From NCBI GenBank assembly GCA_029256645.1, contig JAQSXM010000166.1, positions 1 to 7,324 on the forward strand: a stretch of DNA of 7,324 bases, given 5' to 3'. A program made the position numbers and the translations under genes. This DNA comes from Sporomusa sp. GTDB taxonomy: Bacteria > Bacillota_C > Negativicutes > Sporomusales > Sporomusaceae. How positions within the stretch are numbered: the first letter of the stretch is position 1; every line of letters begins with the position of its first letter. The notes beneath the pieces are model-generated. The model was not told the origin of the DNA, made no database searches, and was given only the letters and a program-made list of their open reading frames with translations. Positions 1 to 6,623 of the stretch are shown here, piece by piece.

Positions 1-415
1 TTTCTCTAGCTAAACGGATATTCAATGAGCCTATATTTTTTAGTGTCCTGATTGTGCCCTCAAAGGTCGTTGCCTGTCCAGTCAATCCAACCCGGTGTCC
101 ACCCGTAATTGTCAAATACCCCTGCCTTAATTCTTCTTCAAAGGCATAGACCGAGTTCTTACATATCAGTTGAAAGGTTCTGTTCACATCTTCAGCAGTA
201 CAGTGATATATCTGTGTTGTTTGCTCGGTTTGATCGATTTCCGGCACAGCCATATCATTGTTGCCTAAAACTAATTGCAACGGCTGATTAACCCTGATAC
301 GAATCTCAGTGAGCTTATGCAGTACACTACCAGGCAATGCTCTAATTAGCCGTGCAATGTGTGGAGGCAAAACAGGGTAAATATGTTCAGCCAGGGAGGT
401 TTGAATATTTTTCAT
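1..415 (-). CDS. spoIIIAA: Stage III sporulation protein AA (5' part, cut by window edge)
   Basis: SpoIIIAA is the cytoplasmic secretion-type ATPase of the SpoIIIA-SpoIIQ channel, which links mother cell and forespore during endospore formation. About 138 N-terminal residues are visible and the frame stays open to position 1. The recognisable parts are the N-terminal LPGSVLHKLTEIRIRVNQPL segment, the NSVYAFEEELRQGYLTITGG block and GHRVGLTGQA, followed by IRTLKNIGSLNIRLARE. These match the conserved N-terminal half of the family; the Walker A and B motifs would lie beyond the window. The start is uncertain. ATG at 415 has an AGG 12 nt upstream, while the in-frame ATG at 427 has that AGG directly against it and so no proper spacing. 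I prefer 415. The gene follows a terminator and a possible sigma-E promoter, which fits mother-cell expression, and it sits downstream of efp as in Bacillus. Family assignment is firm; the exact start is not. Confidence 0.95.
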   Translation of the reverse strand, partial: MKNIQTSLAEHIYPVLPPHIARLIRALPGSVLHKLTEIRIRVNQPLQLVLGNNDMAVPEIDQTEQTTQIYHCTAEDVNRTFQLICKNSVYAFEEELRQGYLTITGGHRVGLTGQATTFEGTIRTLKNIGSLNIRLARE

Positions 416-481
416 ACATTCTTTCATCCTCGTTTATTGTAGGCGACTTGTCTCAGTCTTTGCCGCTTCTCTTTCTTTACA

Positions 482-510
482 TAGATATGTGTTAGGAAAT
501 TAGTTTATGA
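482..510 (-). promoter_or_regulatory. Possible sigma-E promoter of spoIIIAA
   Basis: On the minus strand TCATAAA (510-504) is followed after 14 nt by CATATCTA (489-482). The B. subtilis sigma-E consensus is roughly KMATATT, 13-15 nt, then CATACAHT. The spacing is right; the match is about 5 of 7 and 5 of 8 positions. Transcription would start near 475, giving a leader of about 60 nt before the start at 415. The spoIIIA operon is sigma-E dependent in B. subtilis, so a site is expected here, but the match is imperfect and found by eye. Confidence 0.4.
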
Positions 511-546
511 CAAAAAAAGAAAGACTTAGCCCCAAGGCTAAGTCTT
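511..546 (-). terminator. Intrinsic terminator after the CD1247-type gene
   Basis: A perfect 11-bp stem (521-531 with 536-546, AAGACTTAGCC with its complement) closes a 4-nt loop. On the minus strand it is followed at once by TCTTTTTTTG. This lies 45 nt beyond the stop at 592 and ends the upstream transcript before the spoIIIAA promoter. The plus-strand side also carries seven A-T pairs (547-553), but no plus-strand gene is seen to need it. Confidence 0.93.
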
Positions 547-591
547 AAAAAAATTCCTGTGTTCCCGAAGTTTAAAAGTCCAATAAACTAA

Positions 592-1065
592 TTACACACC
601 AGGATGCATGATATGGCCGGAAGCTCGCTGGTCATACCGGTTATCCACAGTGATGTCCAGTTCATTATCATACACTACACCGCCACAGTATGGGCAGGTA
701 ACCTCAATATCATCCTCATCATCTAATATGTTCGACTCAAAAGTTACCATTTCATGACACTCAGGACAAGCTACTTCGACCATGTCGTCCTCATCAACGT
801 CATCATATAGATCGTCGTCATACTCATCATCGTCTAGATCTTCTTCATATATTTGTTCTTCGAGGTCAGTCAAATCTTCATCAATTGACTCTACATAGTC
901 TTCAAGCTCTAACTGTGCCAAATTGACATTTTGGACTTCATCGGCAAACGATTCAAGTACGTCAATAATATTAAGCAAAACCTTACCCTCAGATGAATTC
1001 TCGTTAACATTAAGCCCTTGCGTTAATCCATGTAAATAGGCAACTTTTTCCTTAAGGTTTCTCAT
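592..1065 (-). CDS. CD1247-type acidic zinc-ribbon protein, function unknown
   Basis: A 157-residue protein with three parts. Residues 1-50 look like a small helical domain (KVAYLHGLTQGLNV, then EGKVLLNIIDVLESF) of the kind called CD1247 N-terminal domain in clostridial proteins. Residues 51-95 contain 26 Asp/Glu and no Lys/Arg, probably a flexible or coiled acidic linker. Residues 96-132 form a zinc ribbon with two CPxC knuckles: C100/C103 in CPEC and C124/C127 in CPYC. Such ribbons are common in nucleic-acid or RNA-polymerase-associated proteins, but nothing here shows what this one binds. Some databases attach transcription-regulator names to relatives; I see no helix-turn-helix. The ATG start is fixed by AAAGGGGGGG 8 nt upstream. 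The gene has its own terminator and 108 nt of upstream spacer, so it may be monocistronic. It lies where Bacillus has yqhV, between efp and spoIIIAA, but is not similar to a small membrane protein. Confidence 0.85.
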   Translation of the reverse strand: MRNLKEKVAYLHGLTQGLNVNENSSEGKVLLNIIDVLESFADEVQNVNLAQLELEDYVESIDEDLTDLEEQIYEEDLDDDEYDDDLYDDVDEDDMVEVACPECHEMVTFESNILDDEDDIEVTCPYCGGVVYDNELDITVDNRYDQRASGHIMHPGV

Positions 1066-1073
1066 AAAAATTA

Positions 1074-1080
1074 CCCCCCC
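1074..1080 (-). promoter_or_regulatory. G7 ribosome binding site of the CD1247-type gene
   Basis: Seven consecutive G on the minus strand, preceded by AAA, end 8 nt before ATG 1065. This serves as the Shine-Dalgarno sequence. It is unusual because the uniform G run lacks the A of GGAGG and is a mononucleotide tract prone to length change. Confidence 0.75.
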
Positions 1081-1098
1081 TTTAGCTATGTTCTAGGT

Positions 1099-1126
1099 AT
1101 TGGACACTATTTGTAGTATGTCCAAT
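1099..1126. repeat. Inverted repeat upstream of the CD1247-type gene
   Basis: Perfect 8-nt arms ATTGGACA (1099-1106) and TGTCCAAT (1119-1126) are separated by 12 nt, and three more pairs are possible inside with a 2-nt bulge. Neither side carries a T-tract, so it is not a normal intrinsic terminator for efp. On the minus strand one arm contains TGGACA (1124-1119), a 5-of-6 match to a -35 box, with AATACC 17 nt later as a poor -10. It could be an operator over a weak promoter or an mRNA hairpin; neither is shown. Confidence 0.5.
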
Positions 1127-1173
1127 GCTTATTAAAACATAACTTCCGGAGGGATTTTCAAACCTAATAGTTG

Positions 1174-1731
1174 TTAGGCTCGCTCGATATAGTCACCACT
1201 GCGGGTGTCAATTCGTAAAACTTCACCGATATTGATAAATAGCGGCACACGAACAACATGCCCGGTTTCCAGTTTAGCGGGTTTAGTACCGCCGGTTGCT
1301 GTATCACCCCTAATCCCTGGGTCAGTTTCCACAACCGTCAACTCTACTGACATCGGCAAATCAATACCAATTACATTACCTTGGAAGAATAATACCGCTA
1401 TATTCATGTTTTCTTTTAAGAATTTGCGGGCGTCACCTAATTGCTCGCCAGACAAAGCAATCTGTTCAAAATTCTCATTATCCATTAAGTTGAACATGCC
1501 ATCGCTCTCATACAGGTATTGCATTTCACGTCGTTCAACATGGGCTTTTGGTAATTTTTCCCCAGCATTAAAGGTCCGCTCGACAACAGCACCCGTACGG
1601 CCGTTTTTTAGTTTAGCCCGGACAAATGCAGCACCTTTCCCCGGTTTTACGTGTTGGAAATCAACTACCTGCCAGACGTCGCCATCAATCTCAACTGTTA
1701 CCCCTGTACGAAAATCATTGCTCGAAATCAT
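1174..1731 (-). CDS. efp: Elongation factor P
   Basis: EF-P binds between the P and E sites of the ribosome and relieves stalling at consecutive prolines. The protein is 185 residues, the usual length. It has the KOW-like N-terminal domain ([17 protein letters not shown]), the central OB domain and the C-terminal OB domain, ending in the typical RSGDYIERA. The tip of the modified loop is [10 protein letters not shown]; Lys32 in PGKG aligns with the lysine that is post-translationally modified in B. subtilis and E. coli. The start is ATG 1731 because GGGGAGG lies 10 nt upstream and residues from there match the family. An in-frame TTG at 1761 would add ten residues that do not belong. The gene lies 30 nt after the Xaa-Pro peptidase stop and probably shares its transcript. 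No terminator is visible after it, so some readthrough toward the CD1247-type gene is possible. Confidence 0.98.
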   Translation of the reverse strand: MISSNDFRTGVTVEIDGDVWQVVDFQHVKPGKGAAFVRAKLKNGRTGAVVERTFNAGEKLPKAHVERREMQYLYESDGMFNLMDNENFEQIALSGEQLGDARKFLKENMNIAVLFFQGNVIGIDLPMSVELTVVETDPGIRGDTATGGTKPAKLETGHVVRVPLFINIGEVLRIDTRSGDYIERA

Positions 1732-1741
1732 TATTGATAAG

Positions 1742-1748
1742 CCTCCCC
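1742..1748 (-). promoter_or_regulatory. Ribosome binding site deciding the efp start
   Basis: GGGGAGG on the minus strand lies 10 nt before ATG 1731. It would be inside the reading frame if translation began at the upstream TTG 1761, which has no such site; this places the efp start at 1731. Confidence 0.85.
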
Positions 1749-1761
1749 ATTGTTCTGTCAA

Positions 1762-2829
1762 TTAGCCTAATTCTATTAAGTCCTTGCTGCTAGCAGTAAG
1801 AATTGTGCAGCCATCAGCAGAAACAACAACTAAGTCTTCAATACGCACGCCACCCCAGCCAGGAAGATAAATTCCCGGTTCGACAGACACTACCATACCT
1901 TGAGCTAGTTTAATGTCTCCGGATGGTGACAATCTGGGTTCCTCATGAATAAAAAGCCCAACCCCATGCCCTAAACCATGTCCAAAATATTTACTATAGC
2001 CCGCATCGTCAATTACCTGTCGGGCGATCTGGTCAACTTCTTTACCAGTTTTTCCGGCTTTCACAGCATTAATGCCTGCTAGCTGAGCAGCTAACACAAT
2101 ATTGTAGATCTCGCGTTGCTTGTCTGTTGCTGTTCCAACCACAACTGTTCGCGTCATATCAGAATGATATCCCTCGAACACTGCGCCAAAGTCAATCGTG
2201 ATAAAGTTTCCGGCTTCAATTATTTTATTTGAAGCCCGGCCATGTGGTAATGCACTCCTAAGCCCTGATGCCACAATCGTATCAAATGCCGGTTTTTCCG
2301 CGCCAAGCTTGCGCATTTGGTATTCGAGCTCAAGCGCAATGTCCAGTTCGGTTATTCCAGGCTTAATCATTTTCAATGCATCGTTAAACGCTGAATCGGC
2401 AATCGCCACTGCTTTCGTAAGTAAAGCCAATTCTTTTTGATCTTTGACGATTCTTAGTCCGTCAAGCTTTACCGGTAATAACTCTGTTTCTCCCAGACAA
2501 TCAGACAACTTTTGATAAACTTCCCAAGTTATAAAATCGCTTTCGAAACCAATGCGTCCAAGCCCTAATCCCTTCACAGATTCTGCCAGAGTATCATAAA
2601 TTGCAGTTCCATGACGAATAATTTGATATAATGGCGCTTGCTGTTTAGCTTGCTCAAGGTATCTGAAGTCAGTCAATAATTGGGGGGATTGTCTGCTGAT
2701 AACCAGCATTCCTGATGATCCGGTAAAACCACTAAAATATTGCCGATTTTCCGGCTTAGTTACCACAATACCATCCAGGCAGTGAACTGTCATCAGATCA
2801 TACAGATTTACCAAACGCTGCTGGATCAT
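1762..2829 (-). CDS. Xaa-Pro aminopeptidase (M24B, aminopeptidase P/prolidase type)
   Basis: A 355-residue metallopeptidase that removes an N-terminal residue preceding proline, probably in the cytoplasm since no signal peptide is visible. An N-terminal creatinase-like domain (about 1-120, with [14 protein letters not shown]) is followed by the pita-bread catalytic domain. The five metal ligands of the family are all present: D213 (TIDFGA), D224 (HSDMTR), H288 (GHGLGHGVG), E317 (SVEPGIY) and E331 (VRIEDL). The conserved PHGR histidine is H196. Size and order match B. subtilis YqhT (PapA) rather than the larger E. coli PepP. The ATG overlaps the aroQ stop as ATGA and has AGGAG 10 nt upstream, so translation is likely coupled. 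Proline-specific cleavage is inferred from the family; a prolidase (dipeptidase) specificity cannot be excluded. Confidence 0.93.
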   Translation of the reverse strand: MIQQRLVNLYDLMTVHCLDGIVVTKPENRQYFSGFTGSSGMLVISRQSPQLLTDFRYLEQAKQQAPLYQIIRHGTAIYDTLAESVKGLGLGRIGFESDFITWEVYQKLSDCLGETELLPVKLDGLRIVKDQKELALLTKAVAIADSAFNDALKMIKPGITELDIALELEYQMRKLGAEKPAFDTIVASGLRSALPHGRASNKIIEAGNFITIDFGAVFEGYHSDMTRTVVVGTATDKQREIYNIVLAAQLAGINAVKAGKTGKEVDQIARQVIDDAGYSKYFGHGLGHGVGLFIHEEPRLSPSGDIKLAQGMVVSVEPGIYLPGWGGVRIEDLVVVSADGCTILTASSKDLIELG

Positions 2830-3284
2830 CGCTTATGCGCTCCTATCAAATAATGTGCTGCCTCTAGCGCCAGTAGATAACTTGAGGCGCCGAACCCGGC
2901 TATTTGCCCTACCGTCACTGGCGCTGTCACTGAACGATGACGGAACTCTTCTCTTTGGTAGATGTTAGACAAATGCACCTCAATGGCCGGAACATTTACG
3001 GCTGCCAGCGCATCCCGCACCGCAATACTATAATGCGTAAAAGCCGCAGGATTAATGATAATACAATCAAAATTATCCTGAGCCTGTTGAATAGTATCAA
3101 CCATAACGCCTTCGTGGTTCGTCTGTGTAATAGCTAGCTCAAGCCCTAATTCCTTTGCCCGCCCGGTTAACGAGTTATTAATATCATCAAGCGTAGTCTT
3201 GCCGTATACTTCAGGCTCACGCATACCAAGCAGATTCAGGTTAGGTCCGTGAATGACCAATACCTTCATTCTACATGCTGCCAT
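2826..3284 (-). CDS. aroQ: 3-dehydroquinate dehydratase, type II
   Basis: Type II dehydroquinase catalyses trans-dehydration of 3-dehydroquinate to 3-dehydroshikimate, the third step toward chorismate. The enzyme is normally a dodecamer. The 152-residue product has the N-terminal [12 protein letters not shown] motif, catalytic-lid residues R22 and Y27 (MREPEVYG), the NPAAFTHYS substrate loop with N78, and H104 in [18 protein letters not shown] chose ATG 3284 because GGAG lies 8 nt upstream. The core motif begins six residues later at ATG 3269, which has no good ribosome binding site and would give 147 residues; either is normal in length. An ATG at 3347 in the same frame adds 21 untypical residues. 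Its stop overlaps the following peptidase start by 4 nt (ATGA). A sigma-A-like promoter lies about 80 nt upstream. Confidence 0.96.
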   Translation of the reverse strand: MAACRMKVLVIHGPNLNLLGMREPEVYGKTTLDDINNSLTGRAKELGLELAITQTNHEGVMVDTIQQAQDNFDCIIINPAAFTHYSIAVRDALAAVNVPAIEVHLSNIYQREEFRHRSVTAPVTVGQIAGFGASSYLLALEAAHYLIGAHKR

Positions 3285-3292
3285 TCTATCAT

Positions 3293-3296
3293 CTCC
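3293..3296 (-). promoter_or_regulatory. Ribosome binding site deciding the aroQ start
   Basis: GGAG on the minus strand (within CTGGAGAT) lies 8 nt before ATG 3284. No comparable site precedes ATG 3269 or ATG 3347, so 3284 is preferred. Confidence 0.65.
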
Positions 3297-3365
3297 AGCA
3301 TCTGTCTTTGTGTAAGCTAAGACTCTCTTTATTGTCAAAAAATACATGTATGCACTAGCTTTTAC

Positions 3366-3394
3366 ATTTTAGCACATAATTTCTATTTTGACTA
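3366..3394 (-). promoter_or_regulatory. Probable sigma-A promoter of aroQ-peptidase-efp
   Basis: On the minus strand TAGTCA (3394-3389, 4 of 6 to TTGACA) and TAAAAT (3371-3366, 5 of 6 to TATAAT) are exactly 17 nt apart in an A/T-rich spacer. Transcription would start near 3359, leaving a leader of about 75 nt. It lies in the 156-nt gap between the penicillin-binding protein and aroQ, where no intrinsic terminator was found, so readthrough from upstream may add to it. Confidence 0.5.
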
Positions 3395-3440
3395 CTAAAA
3401 AACTTGTTCGTCTGTCCTTCCTGCATAGGTGATTTTTGTC

Positions 3441-5114
3441 TTAACCTTTTAATATTGAGGTGGCTATTTCCCTGAAAATTGGAGCAGCAACATTACTACC
3501 TGACATTCCTTCCTCTACAAACACCACAATGACATATTGCGGATTCTCAAGCGGCGCAAAGCCAACAAACCAGGCATGATTGATCCCCTGACCAGTTTTA
3601 TTAGTCCTTCCTGTTTCAGCTGATCCTGTTTTACCCGCTGAACCGAAGCCTTCCACATATGCGGCTTTACCAGTGCCATATTGAGTGACAGCTCCCATCA
3701 TTCCCCGTAACCGTTCAGCTGTCTGGCGGGACATAACCCTCACACGTTGATTAGGCTCATGAAATTTTTTTACAACTGCCCCTTCCTGACTGGTAAGTTG
3801 GCTGACTATATATGGCTCAACCTTAATCCCGTCATTAACAATTGTTGCCACAGTTTGTGCCAATTGCACAGGTGTGGCTTCACAAAAGCCCTGACCAATA
3901 GCCAAATTTGCTAAATCCCCCGGATACAGTTGGTCAGCCTCTGGTAAATTACCCTCACTTTCACCAAAGAATTCGAGCTTAGTCCGTGATCCATAACCAA
4001 GCTTTTGGGCCATAGCAATCAGTTTCTCAGCTCCTAAATGTAACGCGATTTGAATAAATACAGGGTTGCTGGAGTGGGCCATAGCCTCAGTAATCGTAAG
4101 CCGCCCCTTGGGCTCTTGCTCATAATCCCACCCCTGAAACCTGATATTGTTAACATCAATATAACCGTGATCAAAAAAAACGTCATCCATTTTTACCGTC
4201 TTATTTTCCAGAGCAGCAGCCGCAACAACTAATTTAAATACCGAGCCGGGCTGATAAGACGAAACTGCCCGGTTGAGCAGTGGCGAACTATTTTGCTCTA
4301 AATATTGGCTGAGATTATTGGCATCAAATGTCGGTCGTGAAGCCATAGCCAGTATTTCTCCGCTACTAGGTCGCATCACTACCACCGCACCTTTAACAAC
4401 AGTGCGGTTCATAATTTCTTCAACATTTTGCTGGATCTGCTTATCAATTGTCAAGATAACATTGGTTTCCCTGGTACCTTCTGTCAGTTTCATCCTTTTG
4501 TAACCTAAACCAGGGATAAGTTGTTGTCCGGCATCAACAATTGCGGCTACATACTCAGGCTGACTGCCCCGCAGCAAAGCATCATACATGCTTTCAATCC
4601 CACTTACCCCTCTATTGTCAGCAGAGTTAATATAACCGACCACATGAGATGCCAGGGCACCCTGTCCATAACGCACCTTTTCTGCAACCGCTACAATACC
4701 TGGAATCTGCATGTCGTTAATTTGTTTAGCCGTACTGCTCTCTATATTGTCGGCTAATCTAAATGGATATTCATTGGTATTTAAACGCCGCAAACCCGCT
4801 GCAAGCAATTCAGGCGTTAAACTGATCACACTGTCAATCTTCGCAAATGCCGCTGCTGTCTTATTTTCAATCTGACCCGGAAAAATAACAATGCTATATT
4901 GCTGTGAGGTGTTAGTCAGCGGTATTCGGTTACGGTCCAATATTTCACCTCTGGCAACATCTACCGGCAGTTCTTGAACGCGGATACTAAGCCCCTCCAA
5001 CGCCAGCTGCGGGCCGTGGATAACCTGAAGATAGAACAATCTCAAGACCAGCAGGCCGGAGAAGCACAAAAAAAATAAAACCAGCTGGTAAATACGTCTA
5101 CTGGAATAAGCCAC
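3441..5114 (-). CDS. Class B penicillin-binding protein (D,D-transpeptidase)
   Basis: A 557-residue membrane-anchored peptidoglycan transpeptidase that cross-links stem peptides outside the membrane. Residues 1-8 carry a short basic start, 9-31 form one transmembrane anchor, and the pedestal domain begins around RGEILDRNRIPL (55-66). The transpeptidase domain covers about 240-555. All three catalytic motifs are intact: S291-x-x-K294 (YQPGSVFK), S348-S349-N350 and K495-T496-G497 (AGKTGSAE). No PASTA domain is visible, and the protein is shorter than typical MrdA, FtsI or SpoVD, so I do not give it one of those names. It may be an elongation, division or sporulation enzyme. It starts with GTG, with AAGG 7 nt upstream, 55 nt after the DUF4911 gene, probably in the same operon as mltG further upstream. 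Confidence 0.93.
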   Translation of the reverse strand: MAYSSRRIYQLVLFFLCFSGLLVLRLFYLQVIHGPQLALEGLSIRVQELPVDVARGEILDRNRIPLTNTSQQYSIVIFPGQIENKTAAAFAKIDSVISLTPELLAAGLRRLNTNEYPFRLADNIESSTAKQINDMQIPGIVAVAEKVRYGQGALASHVVGYINSADNRGVSGIESMYDALLRGSQPEYVAAIVDAGQQLIPGLGYKRMKLTEGTRETNVILTIDKQIQQNVEEIMNRTVVKGAVVVMRPSSGEILAMASRPTFDANNLSQYLEQNSSPLLNRAVSSYQPGSVFKLVVAAAALENKTVKMDDVFFDHGYIDVNNIRFQGWDYEQEPKGRLTITEAMAHSSNPVFIQIALHLGAEKLIAMAQKLGYGSRTKLEFFGESEGNLPEADQLYPGDLANLAIGQGFCEATPVQLAQTVATIVNDGIKVEPYIVSQLTSQEGAVVKKFHEPNQRVRVMSRQTAERLRGMMGAVTQYGTGKAAYVEGFGSAGKTGSAETGRTNKTGQGINHAWFVGFAPLENPQYVIVVFVEEGMSGSNVAAPIFREIATSILKG

Positions 5115-5169
5115 ACTATCACCTTCTAAATGGTTTAGTAGGTATAGTATGGCTTATAGTGGCAACTGG

Positions 5170-5391
5170 TTATTCAGGTTTAATATATTGAACACTGATA
5201 GGAAGATTAGCAAGTATATCATGTACTTCATTGGCTGTATCAGGTGTTGCCCGTATAACTAAAATCCCGGCAATGCGATCCAAAGTACTGACTACACCTA
5301 AATATTCATACCCTTCCATTATCCGATTAATAAAATTAACGTCCTTGGGTTCGACTTGAATATATATCGGTACAAACGCTCTCTTGTTCAT
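5170..5391 (-). CDS. DUF4911 protein, small, coupled to trhP
   Basis: A 73-residue protein that I recognise as the DUF4911 type; no function is known to me. The apparent secondary structure is strand (PIYIQVEP), helix (KDVNFINRIMEGYEYLG), two strands (VVSTLDRIAGILVIRATP), helix (TANEVHDILANLP) and a last strand (SVQYIKPE). That is the order of a ferredoxin-like or ACT-like fold, which is inference. There are no cysteines, signal peptide or membrane segment. The ATG overlaps the trhP stop as ATGA, and GGAGG sits 5 nt upstream inside the trhP coding end, so translation should be coupled. The close link suggests a role with the U32 protein or its tRNA product, as a ligand-sensing or complex subunit, but the sequence does not prove it. 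Confidence 0.85.
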   Translation of the reverse strand: MNKRAFVPIYIQVEPKDVNFINRIMEGYEYLGVVSTLDRIAGILVIRATPDTANEVHDILANLPISVQYIKPE

Positions 5392-6623
5392 GATCGCCTC
5401 CGCCGTATTTCCGGTCGTCTTAACATAGCGTACGGCGCCACCGGTCGAGACACCGGCATTGTCACAATCTGTTGAGGGTGAGGAGCTACCTCAATGGGAG
5501 CACCGTCAGCATTGAACATCGTACTAATCGTTTGTAAGAAGTTTTCTTGTCCAGGCTGCATTATCTCGATTTCTTCGCCAACCTTCATATTGTTACGCTG
5601 TTCAACTACAGCCATGCCTGTTGCTGAATTATACTCTTTGACCAAGCCCACGAAATCATGGGTTTGAGTATAACTTGATGAGGTATATATCTGATCTTGT
5701 TCAGTTGTTTTATTAAAGTAAAAACCGGTTGTATATTCCCGGTGTGAAACTTTTTCTAATTCATCAAGCCATCCCTGCTTAATGCGGAAATCAGACGGTG
5801 AGACGGCATAGTAGTCAATGGCTTCTCTGTACACCTTGACAACGCTAGCCACATAGTGAACACTTTTCATTCGGCCCTCGATTTTAAAACTGTTTAAACC
5901 ACTTTCAACTAACTCCGGCAGGTGGCTGAGGAGGCATAAATCTTTCGAATTAAAGATGTAGGTACCGCGCTCATCTTCTAAAACCGGTAAATAGACTCCC
6001 GGGCGGCTTTCCTCCATGAGATGATATTTCCAGCGGCATGGTTGCGCACACTCACCCCGGTTCGCATCGCGCCCTGTCAGATAGTTACTTATTAGACACC
6101 GGCCTGAATAAGACATGCACATAGCACCATGCACAAAGGCCTCTAGCTCAATACCAACTTTTTGCCTGATCAGCCGTATCTCGTTAAGCGAAAGCTCTCT
6201 GGCGAGTACTATACGTGCTGCACCTAGTTCCTGCCAGAACTGGGCCGTGGACCAATTGGTACTGTTAGCCTGAGTACTAATATGAATAGGCAAAGCAGGC
6301 GCTGCCTGGCGAGCGATACGGAAGACCCCTACGTCAGAGACAATAACACCGTCTGCTCCCATTGCGGCAACATCCTTAATATAGTCTGGCAAACCTGTCA
6401 GGTCATCATTATGAGGAAAAATATTGATTGTTATGTAGGTTTTTTTGCCAAGACTATGGGCAAAATCAATACCCTCCTTAAGATCATCCTGCTCAAAATT
6501 ATCACTAAATGCTCTTAAGCCAAAAGCTTTTCCTCCCATATATACAGCATCAGCCCCGTAAGTAAGGGCTATTTTAAGTTTCTCTAAATTGCCCGCAGGG
6601 GCTAAAAGTTCCGGTTTTTTCAT
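5388..6623 (-). CDS. trhP: U32-family tRNA hydroxylation protein, TrhP type
   Basis: Long annotated as a peptidase (U32), this family contains TrhP, needed for 5-hydroxyuridine at tRNA position 34, and RlhA, which hydroxylates 23S rRNA. The 411-residue length fits TrhP rather than the longer RlhA. The N-terminal barrel starts with KPELLAPAGNLEKLK. The PROSITE U32 signature is complete at residues 161-179 (EAFVHGAMC, then YSGRCLIS). Four cysteines, C169, C176, C192 and C196 (GECAQPCRW), fit an iron-sulfur site as in UbiU/UbiV. A U32 C-terminal domain follows, and the end is basic (RRRRS). The start is ATG 6623, with AGGGAGAG upstream; a longer in-frame start at 6689 would add 22 residues lying inside trmR. 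The start overlaps trmR by 50 nt. TrmR next door supports TrhP over a protease. B. subtilis has two such genes (yrrN, yrrO); only one is seen here. Confidence 0.9.
   Translation of the reverse strand: MKKPELLAPAGNLEKLKIALTYGADAVYMGGKAFGLRAFSDNFEQDDLKEGIDFAHSLGKKTYITINIFPHNDDLTGLPDYIKDVAAMGADGVIVSDVGVFRIARQAAPALPIHISTQANSTNWSTAQFWQELGAARIVLARELSLNEIRLIRQKVGIELEAFVHGAMCMSYSGRCLISNYLTGRDANRGECAQPCRWKYHLMEESRPGVYLPVLEDERGTYIFNSKDLCLLSHLPELVESGLNSFKIEGRMKSVHYVASVVKVYREAIDYYAVSPSDFRIKQGWLDELEKVSHREYTTGFYFNKTTEQDQIYTSSSYTQTHDFVGLVKEYNSATGMAVVEQRNNMKVGEEIEIMQPGQENFLQTISTMFNADGAPIEVAPHPQQIVTMPVSRPVAPYAMLRRPEIRRRRS

Noticed and set aside
1..291. A 60-codon plus-strand frame (109-291) near the left edge
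   Set aside because: It is antisense to spoIIIAA, which is well conserved through this stretch.
1141..1165. Plus-strand CCGGAGGG as a ribosome binding site for a small gene
   Set aside because: No suitable start codon with an open frame follows within normal spacing.
1727..1761. Perfect TTGACA (1761-1756, minus) with TATCAA 16 nt later, as an efp promoter
   Set aside because: Transcription would start inside efp, after its ATG at 1731 and past its ribosome binding site. TTGACA here is the pepP-efp junction sequence.
1205..1765. A 186-codon plus-strand open frame
   Set aside because: It is fully antisense to efp, whose motifs are intact, and its translation is Ser/Thr-rich with no recognisable domain. 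It is a shadow of efp codon use.
3310..3338. TTGACA at 3338-3333 (minus) as the -35 of an aroQ promoter
   Set aside because: The hexamer 17 nt downstream is TTACAC, a poor -10. The pair at 3394-3366 is better balanced.
3285..3347. Longer AroQ starting at ATG 3347
   Set aside because: The 21 added residues do not resemble the family, which starts close to [14 protein letters not shown], and GGAG marks 3284.
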